64,000 nt of DNA, from contig NZ_JAABNR010000012.1 in assembly GCF_009925085.1 (NCBI RefSeq), forward strand, positions 1-64,000. The letters run 5' to 3'. Made by a program: the position numbers and the translations under genes. Under the pieces are notes generated by a model. The model saw only the letters and a program-made list of their open reading frames with translations. It was not told the DNA's origin and did not search any database. The DNA comes from Stagnihabitans tardus. Lineage in GTDB: Bacteria > Pseudomonadota > Alphaproteobacteria > Rhodobacterales > Rhodobacteraceae. Of the stretch, positions 1-8,700 are shown one piece after another. Position 1 is the first letter of the stretch. Each line of letters opens with the position of its first letter.

Positions 1-123
1 GCCGCCTCAAGGACTGGCGCAGGATCGCAACCCGCTACGACAGATGTCCCAAGGTCTACCTCTCGGCCATCGCACTCGCCGCAACTGTCATCTTCTGGCT
101 CTGAAACTCAATGAGTCCTGAAC
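1..123 (+). mobile_element. Right end of an IS5-family insertion sequence (cut by window edge)
   Basis: The first 104 bases encode the last residues of an IS5-family transposase. The stretch after its stop, with GAGTCCTGAAC at 113-123, looks like the terminal inverted repeat. The left end and most of the transposase lie outside the window, so the exact element and its target duplication cannot be defined. The boundary at about 123 is an estimate. Confidence 0.6.
3..104 (+). CDS. IS5-family transposase, C-terminal fragment
   Basis: Frame 3 reads RLKDWRRIATRYDRCPKV, continues for 15 residues and ends at TGA 102-104. The conserved R-I-A-T-R-Y-D-R block followed by a hydrophobic A-A-T-V-I-F-W-L tail is the standard C-terminus of IS5-group DDE transposases in alphaproteobacteria. 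It contains the region of the last catalytic helix. Only 33 residues are visible because the gene starts before the window, so it cannot be told whether the copy is intact. The downstream SDR gene is on the opposite strand and is not interrupted. Confidence 0.75.
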   Translation, partial: RLKDWRRIATRYDRCPKVYLSAIALAATVIFWL

Positions 124-138
124 CTAGGACGTTTTCCC

Positions 139-184
139 GCAGGTCTTTTTGCGCAAAACCGGTGCCCACTTTTGCGCGACCTGC
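139..184. repeat. Two-tier palindromic repeat next to the SDR stop codon
   Basis: Outer arms GCAGGTC (139-145) and GACCTGC (178-184) enclose inner arms GCGCAAAA (151-158) and TTTTGCGC (170-177) around CCGGTGCCCAC. Five extra T residues at 146-150 bulge from one side. The inner core closely matches a palindrome that recurs in alphaproteobacterial genomes. It begins two bases beyond the SDR stop, so it could end that leftward transcript, or be a REP-like repeat. Confidence 0.65.
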
Positions 185-185
185 T

Positions 186-932
186 TCAGGCCACGCTTTC
201 CCCGCCATCCACCACCAGGATCTGCCCGGTCATGTAAGACGACCTCTCCGAGACGAGGAAGAGGATCGGCTCGGCCATCTCCTCAAGGCTGGCCCAGCGG
301 CCCATGGGGACCTTCTCGGCCACATAGGTCTCAAGGGCCGCGCGGCCGCCCATCTGCGCCATGAAGGGCGCGTTGAAGGGGGTATCCACCCAACCCGGGC
401 AAAGGGCATTCACGCGGATGCCGTGGCGCGCGTAATCCCCCGCCATCTGCCGCGTCATGGCGATCACGGCGTGTTTCGTCGTCGCATAGGCGATCATCTC
501 GCGGTCATATTGCACGCCCGAGGAGGAGGAGGTGTTCAGGATCACCCCCCCGCCTTGGCGCTTCATCACCGGCACCACCGCGCGCGAGGCGATGAAGGCC
601 GCCCGCACATTCACCGCCCAGGAGGCATCGAAGCCCTGGGGTGAGACCTGCTCCAGGTCGCCCTCCACCTGGATGCCCGCGTGGTTGTGCAGGATGTCGA
701 TGCGGCCATGGCGCGCGACGACCTCCGCGATGGCCGAAGTCAGCGCGGCATCGTCGGAGACATCGACGCCCATGGCCTCGGCGCCCATCTTCTCGGCGGA
801 GACCCGCGCCCGGTCGAGATCGCGGTCCAGGACCACGACCCGGGCGCCCTCGCGCGCCATGGCGGCGGCGCCGGCCTCTCCGATGCCAGAGCCCGCCCCG
901 GTGACGATGGCGACCTTACCTTCAAGCAGCAT
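186..932 (-). CDS. SDR-family NAD(P)-dependent oxidoreductase
   Basis: A 248-residue classical short-chain dehydrogenase, the usual length for the family. The cofactor motif TGAGSGIG is at residues 11-18. NHAG at 83-86 replaces the usual NNAG. The catalytic Ser lies in the SSSS run at 135-138, with Tyr149 and Lys153 (YATTK). The C-terminal DGG motif near the end is typical of the FabG-like group. It is the last gene of the leftward polyamine-type ABC operon and overlaps the upstream permease by 11 bp, so it is probably co-translated. The likely role is oxidation or reduction of the imported substrate or a product of it. The substrate cannot be read from sequence. Confidence 0.85.
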   Translation of the reverse strand: MLLEGKVAIVTGAGSGIGEAGAAAMAREGARVVVLDRDLDRARVSAEKMGAEAMGVDVSDDAALTSAIAEVVARHGRIDILHNHAGIQVEGDLEQVSPQGFDASWAVNVRAAFIASRAVVPVMKRQGGGVILNTSSSSGVQYDREMIAYATTKHAVIAMTRQMAGDYARHGIRVNALCPGWVDTPFNAPFMAQMGGRAALETYVAEKVPMGRWASLEEMAEPILFLVSERSSYMTGQILVVDGGESVA

Positions 933-1713
933 GGGGCTTCCTTTCCCGCATCAGGACCCGGGCCAGGGCGATCAGCAGCAACGAGGCCACAAGGACCATC
1001 GTGGCCACGGCATTGATTTCCGGCGTCACGCCGCGACGGATCGAGGCGAAGACATACATGGGCAGGGTGGTCTTGGACCCCGCGACGAAGAAGGCGATGA
1101 TGAAATCGTCAAACGAGAAGGTGAAGGCCATGAGGAAGCCCGCAAGGATCGAGGGCCTCAGCTGCGGCAGCACGACCTGGAAGAAGGTCGCCAGGGGCGG
1201 CGCGCCGAGGTCGTAAGAGGCCTCGACGATGTCGCGCGAGAGGGTCGCAATCCGCGCCTTGACGATCATGGCGACGAGCGCGAGGGAAAAGAGCCCATGG
1301 GCGGCGATCAGCGAGCCGTATCCCATCTGCAGGCGCAGCCCGATGCCCTCCAGCACCGAGAAAAGGCCTGCCAGGGCCACCAGGGTCGCAATGCCGATGA
1401 CCACGCCCGGCACGACGATGGCCGCGGCCATCAGCGCATCGAAGACCATCCGCAGCCTTGGCCCCAGGCGCTCCCGCGCGAGCGCCGCCATGGTGCCGAA
1501 GACGGCCGCGAGGCTTGCCGAGGCCAGCGCCACGATCAGCGAGGTCGTCAGGGCTTGGGTCAGGAAGACATTGCCCAGGGCCTTGCCATACCATTGCAGC
1601 GAAAACCCGGTCATCTGGTTGGCGCTTTTCCCCGCGTTGAAGGAGAAGACCACGACCAGCACGATGGGCGCGTAAAGGAAAAGGTAAACGGCGGTCAGGA
1701 AGGCGCGCATCAC
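922..1713 (-). CDS. ABC transporter permease, spermidine/putrescine PotC type
   Basis: A 263-residue inner-membrane protein with about six hydrophobic segments. It has the BPD-type permease cytoplasmic loop (EASYDLGAPPLATF, around residues 165-180) that docks on the ATPase. The length and the early FSFNAG stretch match PotC-like permeases of the polyamine/opine importer family. It overlaps the PotB-like permease by 4 bp and the SDR by 11 bp, giving a translationally coupled operon. The imported compound is probably a polyamine or related amine. This is inferred from the family, not shown by sequence. Confidence 0.87.
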   Translation of the reverse strand: MMRAFLTAVYLFLYAPIVLVVVFSFNAGKSANQMTGFSLQWYGKALGNVFLTQALTTSLIVALASASLAAVFGTMAALARERLGPRLRMVFDALMAAAIVVPGVVIGIATLVALAGLFSVLEGIGLRLQMGYGSLIAAHGLFSLALVAMIVKARIATLSRDIVEASYDLGAPPLATFFQVVLPQLRPSILAGFLMAFTFSFDDFIIAFFVAGSKTTLPMYVFASIRRGVTPEINAVATMVLVASLLLIALARVLMRERKPHAA

Positions 1714-2564
1714 ATGAGATCCATCTGCCGGGTGCCCGCGACCTTCCAGGCGATCCGCATGGCAAGGCCCAGCACGATGACCACGGCAACCACCAGGCTG
1801 ACCGCGATGGCCGAGCCAAAGGGCCAGTTGCGCGATTGCAGAAAGAGGTCGACCAGCGCATTGCCGATGAAATAGACCTTGCCGCCTCCCAGCATCTGCG
1901 GGATCAGGTATTCGCCCAGAAGCAGGATCGAGACCAGGGCCAGCCCCGTCATCACCCCCGGCAAGGACAGGGGCAGGGTGACGGTCAGGAAGGTGCTGAC
2001 GGGCCTTGCGCCAAGGTCGGCGGAAGCCTCGAGCAGGCGGCGGTCAAGTTTCTCAAGGCTGACATAGATCGGCATGATCATCAGCGGCAGATAGCCATAG
2101 ACGATGCCCAAAAGCACGGCGCCGGGGGTGTTGATCAGCCTCAGCCCCTCGATCCCGATGACTTCGGCCAGCTGCGGCAAGCCCCGCGCGCCGAGGAGAT
2201 ACATCCAGGCATAGGTCCGCACCAGCATCGAGGTCCAGAAGGGCACGATGATCAGCGAGACCAGCAAAAGCCGCCGCTTCTCGGAGACCCGCAGCGCCAG
2301 GAACCAGGCGGCGGGATAGGCGATGACCAGGCAGGCCAGCGCCCCGGCGGGGGCCAGGATCAGCGTGTTCCAGAAGGCCGCCGCCCTTGCGGGCAGGTTC
2401 AGGTAATTGGCCAGGGTCAGGGCGGGCTGATAGCCGCCGGCTTCTGCCCGCTCTCCCAGCGAAAAGACCAGGATCGCGAGGAAGGGCAGGACGAGGAAGA
2501 AGAAGAGCCAGAGCCCGGCGGGGGCAAGAAGCCCCGCCGTGACCCAGTGCCTGCGCGTCATCAT
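1710..2564 (-). CDS. ABC transporter permease, spermidine/putrescine PotB type
   Basis: A 284-residue permease with an N-terminal membrane anchor and about six transmembrane segments. The EAA-type coupling loop (EASADLGARPVSTF) lies near residue 190. It is the partner of the PotC-like permease, with which it shares a 4-bp overlap, and it also overlaps the substrate-binding protein gene by 4 bp. In this family the two permeases form the heterodimeric channel in the inner membrane. Start and length agree with PotB homologues. Confidence 0.87.
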   Translation of the reverse strand: MMTRRHWVTAGLLAPAGLWLFFFLVLPFLAILVFSLGERAEAGGYQPALTLANYLNLPARAAAFWNTLILAPAGALACLVIAYPAAWFLALRVSEKRRLLLVSLIIVPFWTSMLVRTYAWMYLLGARGLPQLAEVIGIEGLRLINTPGAVLLGIVYGYLPLMIMPIYVSLEKLDRRLLEASADLGARPVSTFLTVTLPLSLPGVMTGLALVSILLLGEYLIPQMLGGGKVYFIGNALVDLFLQSRNWPFGSAIAVSLVVAVVIVLGLAMRIAWKVAGTRQMDLM

Positions 2565-3697
2565 GCCGATTTGAACCGCGCCATCAGCTCGGCCCGGCCC
2601 GGGTCGGTGAGGGTGGCGGCCGCGCCGAACTCCAGCGCGGTCAGGGCGGCGTCATCGGGATAGACGATCTTGTTGGACACGATCTCGGGCGGGAGAAGCG
2701 ACATCACACGGGCATCGGTCGTGGGGGCGCCGTTGGCGATGTGCTCCTTGGCCGCGTTGGCCGGGTCCATCAGGAAGTTCAGAAGCGCATAGCCCGCAGG
2801 CTTGTTCGGTGCCGAGGAGGGGATGGCGTAGAAGTCGGTCCACAGCTCTCCGCCATCCTTGCCAAGGATATAGGCGATCTCGGGCATGTCGCGGTTCAGC
2901 TGGGCGCCGTCATTGGTCCAGCACATCGTCATCCAGGCATCGGTAGAGCGCATCGAGGGCTGGTAGTCCGAGTTGATCGCAAAGAGATGCGGCTTGACCT
3001 CCAGGAGGAGCTTCTCGGCCTGGGCCAGGTCCTCGGGCGCCACGGAGTTGAAGTCGAGCCCAAGCGCCACCAGGGCCGATCCGATCGTGGTCAGCTGATA
3101 GTCATGGACCATGGCGCGGCCATCGGCCTCGGTCATGGCCAGGGCGAAGAAGTCCTTCCAGGAGGTGACCGGGGTCTTCAGCTCGGCCGTGTTCACCGCA
3201 AAGCCCGTGGTGCCCCAGTTCTTCGGCAGGGCATAGGTCTTGCCATCGACCATCCCCTCATGGGTGAAGCGCTGGTTCTGGCTGGCGTTGTCGAAATTGC
3301 CAAGCGCGGCCATGTCGAGCGGGTCGATGAGGCCCAGGCCCACATAGGTCGAGATCGTGTAGTTGGTCGGCACGAAGAGCGACCAGCCTGCGCCGCCCGC
3401 CTGCAGCTTGGCCAGCATCTCTTCGTTCGAGCCAAAGACATTGACCTCGACCGCGACGCCGGTGGCCGCCGTAAAGGCCTCGAAGGTCGCGGGGTCGTGG
3501 TAGTTGGGCCAGGTCGCAATCGCCATCTGTGACCCAAGGTCCTGCGCAAAGCTGCGCTGGCCCAGGACCGAGGCCGCGAGGCCAAGCCCCGTCACCCCCA
3601 TGAAATGGCGGCGCGAGATCGAGCCGCGTTTCCAACGCATGAACTGCTGCATGAACTCTTGCGGCGTGATCTTGGTGTCTTTCAGGTTCTTGGTCAT
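2561..3697 (-). CDS. Extracellular solute-binding protein, PotD/PotF type, Tat-exported
   Basis: A 378-residue periplasmic binding protein. The N-terminal extension of about 30 residues is followed by a twin-arginine signal (S-RRHFMG, about residues 29-36), a hydrophobic stretch and an FAQ cleavage site near residue 51. This indicates folded export by Tat. The mature part begins IATWPNYHDPATF, typical of polyamine-binding proteins. It lies between the ATPase and permease genes and supplies the substrate to them. A polyamine or a related cation is the likely ligand, and opine or aminoalkyl compounds are alternatives. Confidence 0.85.
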   Translation of the reverse strand: MTKNLKDTKITPQEFMQQFMRWKRGSISRRHFMGVTGLGLAASVLGQRSFAQDLGSQMAIATWPNYHDPATFEAFTAATGVAVEVNVFGSNEEMLAKLQAGGAGWSLFVPTNYTISTYVGLGLIDPLDMAALGNFDNASQNQRFTHEGMVDGKTYALPKNWGTTGFAVNTAELKTPVTSWKDFFALAMTEADGRAMVHDYQLTTIGSALVALGLDFNSVAPEDLAQAEKLLLEVKPHLFAINSDYQPSMRSTDAWMTMCWTNDGAQLNRDMPEIAYILGKDGGELWTDFYAIPSSAPNKPAGYALLNFLMDPANAAKEHIANGAPTTDARVMSLLPPEIVSNKIVYPDDAALTALEFGAAATLTDPGRAELMARFKSA

Positions 3698-3720
3698 GGA
3701 ACGGCCCTCTCTGTTGTCGG

Positions 3721-4767
3721 TTATCGGGGAAAGACCAGCACGGCGGCGGGATCGTAGCTCAGCGTCACGGCCTCGCCCGGCTCGATCAGCTCCGAGGTGC
3801 TGCGGTCGGTGGTCACGAGGACCGGGCCGAGGCCGGGCAGCTCGACGGCATATTCGGCCGAGGCTCCGAGGAAGATGCGGTGGGTGACGGTTCCCCGCAG
3901 GCCCTCACCCATGCGGGAGAGGCGGATGGCCTCGGGGCGCAGGGCGGCGATGGCGGGGCCGTTGGTCGGGGGCCCGGGCAGGGCGCTGCCATCGGCAAGG
4001 CGCAGGACGCCGTCCCGGCCCGTAACCTCGAACCGGTTCATCTTGCCCACGAAATCGGCCACGAAAAGGTCGGCGGGGCGGTCATAGACCGCTTGCGGGG
4101 CGCCAAGCTGGCGGATCTTCCCCGCGCTCATGACACAGACGAGGTCGGCCATCGACAGGGCCTCTTCCTGGTCATGGGTCACCAGCACGAAGGTGATCCC
4201 CAGCTCGCGCTGCAGGGTCAGGAGTTCCAGCTGCATCTCGCCGCGCAGCTTCTTGTCCAAGGCGGCCAGGGGCTCGTCCAGGAGGAGCACCTTGGGGCGG
4301 TTCACGATGGCGCGGGCGAGGGCCACGCGCTGCTGCTGGCCGCCCGACATCTCATGCGCGCGGCGCTTGGCAAAGGCGCCGAGGCGGACCATCTCCAAGG
4401 CCTCGGCCACGCGGCGGTCGATCTCGGCGGCGGGCAGGCGGGGGCGAAGTTGGCGCAGGCCGTAGCCCACGTTTTCGGCCACGTTCATGTGGGGAAACAG
4501 CGCGTAATGCTGGAAGACCATGTTGACCGGACGGTGATAGGCGGGGATGCCGTTCACCACCTGGCCCGCGATCAGGACCTGGCCCTCGGAGGGCTGTTCG
4601 AAGCCGCCGATCATCCGCAGGCAGGTCGTCTTGCCGCAGCCCGAGGGCCCGAGGATGGCGAGGAAAGCGCCCTGGGGCACGGCCAGGTCGATGCCCTGCA
4701 CGGCGGTGACATCGCCATAGCGCTTGGTCAGCTGCCGGAATTCCAGGTCAGTCGCGGTCACATTCAT
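3721..4767 (-). CDS. ABC transporter ATP-binding protein, PotA type
   Basis: A 348-residue ATPase from the ATG at 4767. A longer frame could start at TTG 4800, but ATG gives the usual N-terminus. It has Walker A GPSGCGKT (about residues 40-47), signature MSGGQQQR, Walker B LLLDEPLAALD and switch His (THDQEEAL). A C-terminal TOBE-like domain (about residues 265-345) is typical of PotA/UgpC-type importers. It is the first gene of the leftward operon and is followed 23 bp later by the binding protein. Its promoter must lie in the roughly 160-bp region shared with the divergent LuxR-type regulator. Confidence 0.87.
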   Translation of the reverse strand: MNVTATDLEFRQLTKRYGDVTAVQGIDLAVPQGAFLAILGPSGCGKTTCLRMIGGFEQPSEGQVLIAGQVVNGIPAYHRPVNMVFQHYALFPHMNVAENVGYGLRQLRPRLPAAEIDRRVAEALEMVRLGAFAKRRAHEMSGGQQQRVALARAIVNRPKVLLLDEPLAALDKKLRGEMQLELLTLQRELGITFVLVTHDQEEALSMADLVCVMSAGKIRQLGAPQAVYDRPADLFVADFVGKMNRFEVTGRDGVLRLADGSALPGPPTNGPAIAALRPEAIRLSRMGEGLRGTVTHRIFLGASAEYAVELPGLGPVLVTTDRSTSELIEPGEAVTLSYDPAAVLVFPR

Positions 4768-4827
4768 CCCCCTGCGCCCCGTTTCGGGGTCTTGGGACAA
4801 GGGTCAGGCAAAGCCCCGGGCGCGCCT

Positions 4828-4877
4828 ATACCCCAAAAGTGGTATTTCGCGCCAAAAGCGGCCATGGAAGGTATATA
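4828..4877. promoter_or_regulatory. ATACC-N8-GGTAT dyad plus further GGTATATA site in the divergent promoter region
   Basis: ATACC (4828-4832) and GGTAT (4841-4845) form an inverted repeat. A third half-site GGTATATA follows at 4870-4877. The sites sit between the start of the polyamine-type ABC operon (leftward) and the LuxR-type gene (rightward). That is where an operator for the regulator would be expected. The binding protein is inferred from position only. Confidence 0.4.
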
Positions 4878-4926
4878 TCGCCCTGACCCGCCCTCTGCCG
4901 CCAACCGCTTTGCCAAGGATATAGGC

Positions 4927-5748
4927 ATGTCCGCCTTGCCCGACCTCTTCACCGCCTTCCGCGAGACCCTGGGCCGGACCGCCTTGCCCGATGAAACCAT
5001 GGGCAGGGTCTTTCTGCGGCTTGTCCGAGCCTTGGTCCATGTCGATGAGGTCGTGGTCTTTGCCTATCACCAGGCCGACCGGCCGCTGGACCTCTTCAGC
5101 ACCTTTTCGCCCGCCGATTACCATGTCTTCGTCGCGCTCTACCAGGCGGGCCCCTACCTCCTGGACCCTTTCTGCCGCCATGCGCGCGAGCGGCGGGCGG
5201 GGCTTTACCGGATGCGCGACCTGGCGCCGGACCGCTTTTACTCCAGCGAATACCACCGGACCTATTACGTCCAGACGGGCCTGGCCGAAGAGGTGGGCTT
5301 CTTCGTGCCGGTCGAGGGGGCGACGCTGGTCCTGTCCTTGATGCGGCGCGAGGCGAGCGGGGGGTTTTCCGAGGCCGAGATGGCGCCCCTGCACCAGGCC
5401 GAGGCGCTGGTCTCTGACCTGGTGCGGCTTTACTGGGGGGGCGTCGCGGCGCGCTTTGGGGCGCGGGCCCCGGCGCCGGGCCCCTGGGCGCGGCTGAACC
5501 TGACCGAGCGCGAGGCCGCCATCGTCGAACTGGTGCTGCAGGGCCATTCCTCGGAAAGCATCGCGCTGCGGCTGGGGATCACGACGGGGACGGTCAAGGT
5601 CCATCGCCGCAATGTCTATCGCAAGCTGGGGATTTCCTCGCAGACCCAGCTTCTGTCGCTGTACCTGGCCGAACGCGACCCGGACATGACAAGACCCGGG
5701 CCCCTTTCGGGGTCCGGGTCCTTTCCGGTCAAGGGCCAGGTCAGATGA
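4927..5748 (+). CDS. LuxR-family transcriptional regulator
   Basis: A 273-residue regulator. The ATG at 4927 follows AAGGAT at suitable spacing. An in-frame ATG at 4864 would give a longer form and overlaps the putative operator. The N-terminal ~180 residues show no family I can name with certainty. The C-terminal helix-turn-helix (about residues 190-250: LTEREAAIVELVLQGHS, then T-V-K-V-H-R-R-N-V-Y-R-K-L) is a clear GerE/LuxR domain. It is divergent from the polyamine-type ABC operon and so is its likely regulator. The gene ends on top of the RTX gene: the stops overlap by 8 bp and a strong hairpin lies inside its last codons. Confidence 0.82.
   Translation: MSALPDLFTAFRETLGRTALPDETMGRVFLRLVRALVHVDEVVVFAYHQADRPLDLFSTFSPADYHVFVALYQAGPYLLDPFCRHARERRAGLYRMRDLAPDRFYSSEYHRTYYVQTGLAEEVGFFVPVEGATLVLSLMRREASGGFSEAEMAPLHQAEALVSDLVRLYWGGVAARFGARAPAPGPWARLNLTEREAAIVELVLQGHSSESIALRLGITTGTVKVHRRNVYRKLGISSQTQLLSLYLAERDPDMTRPGPLSGSGSFPVKGQVR
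5693..5720. terminator. Hairpin at the LuxR/RTX convergent junction
   Basis: Arms GACCCGG (5693-5699) and CCGGGTC (5714-5720) flank CCCC/GGGG around a TTTC loop, giving an 11-bp stem with one mismatch step. It lies within the last codons of the LuxR-type gene and just past the RTX stop on the other strand. It may end the leftward RTX transcript. Neither side has a good T-run, so intrinsic termination is uncertain. Confidence 0.45.
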
Positions 5749-8700
5749 TCTGGAAATCCGCCGCCGTCAGAACCAGGTTCGGCGTGATCACGGCGAATTG
5801 CACCGCTGCCGCCGCCCCCGTGCCATCGGCATCGTAGTAGAGATTGCCGGTCGAGGTCTCGTAGAGGATGCGGTCGCTGGCATCCACGGCCACGCCATTG
5901 GCATTGGCCTGGAAGTCCGCCGCCTTCAGCATGCCGACCGCAATCGTCTCGAAGACCTCGCTCGACAGCTGGAAGAGGTCGTCCACGGCGGCAAAGTCGG
6001 TGATGCGGTCCACGTTGTCGGCGGCAAAGGCCGTGTCGAAGACGAAGGAATCCGCTCCCGTGCCCCCGGTCAGCCGGTCCGCCCCGGCCCCGCCGTTCAG
6101 CGCATCGTCGCCCGCGCCGCCGATGATCGTGTCCAGGCCGAAGCCCGCGCTCAGCTTGTTGTTGGCGCCATCGCCGGTGATCTGGTCGTCGCCATCGCCG
6201 GTGCCGACATTCTCGATGGCCACCAGCTTGTCCAGCCCGTAGCCCGTGTCCTGCGCCGCCGTCTTGTTCAGATCGACCTTGGCATCCTGGGCGCCGAGGA
6301 ACAGCGCCCAGTCGCTGCCGCGCCCGCCGTCCACCAGGTCGTCGCCGATCCCGCCCGTCAGCGAATCGTCGCCATTCATGCCGTAAAGGCTGTCCTGGCC
6401 CGCGCTGCCGTCCAGACGGTTGGCCTCGATGCTGCCCGTCAGCTTGTCGTCGTTGACCGAGCCTTCGAGGTTGTCGATGTTCAGGAAGGTGTCGAAGCCC
6501 GAGGCTTGCGTGTTCTGCGGCCCCGCGACCGCGAGGCTGGCCTCGACCCCGCCTTCGAACTCCAGCACGTTGCGGTAAGACACCGTGTCGCTGCCCGAGG
6601 CGCCGCCGTCGAAGACATTGTCGCCCAGGGTGCCGACCATCAGGTCGTCAAAGGCGCTGCCCAGCACGTTTTCGAAGTTGCGCACCTGGTCGGTGGAGCC
6701 GCCGGTCGTGGCCACTTCCGTGTTCAGGTCCACGGTCACATCGGTCAGCGCCGAGACATAAGAGATCGTGTCCACCCCGGCCAGGCCGTCCAGCACGTTG
6801 TTGGTGTCGCTGCCGCCCAGGATGTCGTCGTAATAGCTGCCGATCAGGTTTTCGACATTGATGATCGTGTCGATGCCCGAGCCGCCGGTCGATTGCGGGC
6901 CGGTCACGGCCAGGTCGACGGTGATGCCGGCACTGGCGCCGAATTCATAGGACAGCGTGTCGCCCTTGACGCCCGAAACCAGGGTCTCGCCCATGCCGTC
7001 GATCACGTTGTCGCCGACATTGGCCCAGATCGTGTTGTTCAGCACGTTGCCCGTGCCGTTCATCGCGTTGATGCCCATCAGGCGCAGATGTTCGATCGTC
7101 GAACCCAAAGAGTAGTTCACATAGGTCATGACCATGTCGGCCGTGCCCGAGCTGTCGGTGACCTCGTCGCCCAGGTTGTCGACGATGAAGGTGTCGTTGC
7201 CCGACCCTCCGTCCATCTTGTCGGCCCCGGCGCGGCCATCCAGGATGTTCGACCCGCTGTTGCCGGTGATGCGGTTGTCAAGGTTGTTGCCGATGCCGCT
7301 GACGGCGGAATCGGTCAGGATCAGGTATTCGACATTGGCCGTCAGGCGGTAGGACACGCTGGCATAGACCGTGTCCAGCCCCTCGCCCAGGCCCGCGGCC
7401 TCGACCACCACATCGGCGCCATCGACGCGGTAGGTGTCATTGCCCTTGCCCCCGATCAGCACATCGGCGCCGAGGTTGCCGTCCAGGATATTGGCCCCCG
7501 AATTGCCGGTCAGTTCGTCGTTGAACTGGCTGCCCGTCAGGTTCTCGATCCCCACCAGCTTGTCGAATCCCGACCCTTGGGTGTCCTGGAAGCCGGTGAT
7601 GTTCAGATCGACCGTCACCCCTGCTCCCGCGACCGAGCTCGTCACGGTCATGGTCTGGATCGTGCTGGTCGTCGACAGCGTCGCCAGCGAGACCTGGGCA
7701 TAGGAGGCCGTGTCCGTGCCGCCAAGGCCGTCGATGATGTTGTTGCCCGCATTGGCGTAAAGCACATTGGCCAGCGCGTTGCCGGTGGCGTTGATGTTGC
7801 CCGAGCCCAGGAGCCGCAGGTTTTCCAGGTTGGCGCCCAGCGTATAGCTGATCGAGGCGGCGACCATGTCGATCTGGCTCAGGCTGTTCGAGGTCTCGAT
7901 CACCGCATCGCCCGCATTGTCGACGATGAAGGTGTCGTTGCCGTCGCCGCCGCTGAGCGTATCGGCGCCGTAGCCGCCGTTCAGCGTGTTCGACCCGCTG
8001 CTGCCGGTCATGGCATTGCCGCGCGAATTGCCCAGGCCCACGACCGAGCCCGTCAGGGTCAGGTTCTCGATATTGGCGCCAAGCGCGAAGTGGACGGTCG
8101 AGATCACGGTGTCCACCTGCGTGGCGCTGCTGTTGGTCTCGACCACGCGGTCGGAGGAGCTGTCGACGTAATAGGTGTCGTTGCCGTCGTCGCCGATCAT
8201 CGTGTCGGCGCCCTGCTTGCCGTCCAGCACATTGGCGGCGGCATTGCCGCGCAGGAAGTTGTTCAGCGTGTTGCCGGTGGCATTGACCGCCGCGCCGCCG
8301 GTCAGGGTCATGTTCTCGACATAGGCCGCCAGCGTGTAGCTGACCGAAGAAAGCACGATGTCGATGCCCGAGCCCGTGGTCGTGCTGTTCTCTTCGGTGA
8401 CGATATCGCCGACATTGTCGACCTTGTAGGTGTCATTGCCCAGCCCGCCGACCATCAGGTCGGCCCCAGCGCCGCCGTCCAGCACATCGTCACCGCCCAG
8501 ACCGACGAGGGCGTCATCCCCGAGCCCGCCAGTCAGGAGGTTTGCAAGGTTGCCATCCAGCGCCGTCGTCCCCTCGCCCACGATCAGGACGCCGGTGGAC
8601 TGGAACTGGACGTTCTGGATGCCCGATCCGGTGCGCGCGCCCAGGCTGTCCAGCGAGGTATCGGACAACACGATCGACTTGCCCGCCACCGAGAATTGCA

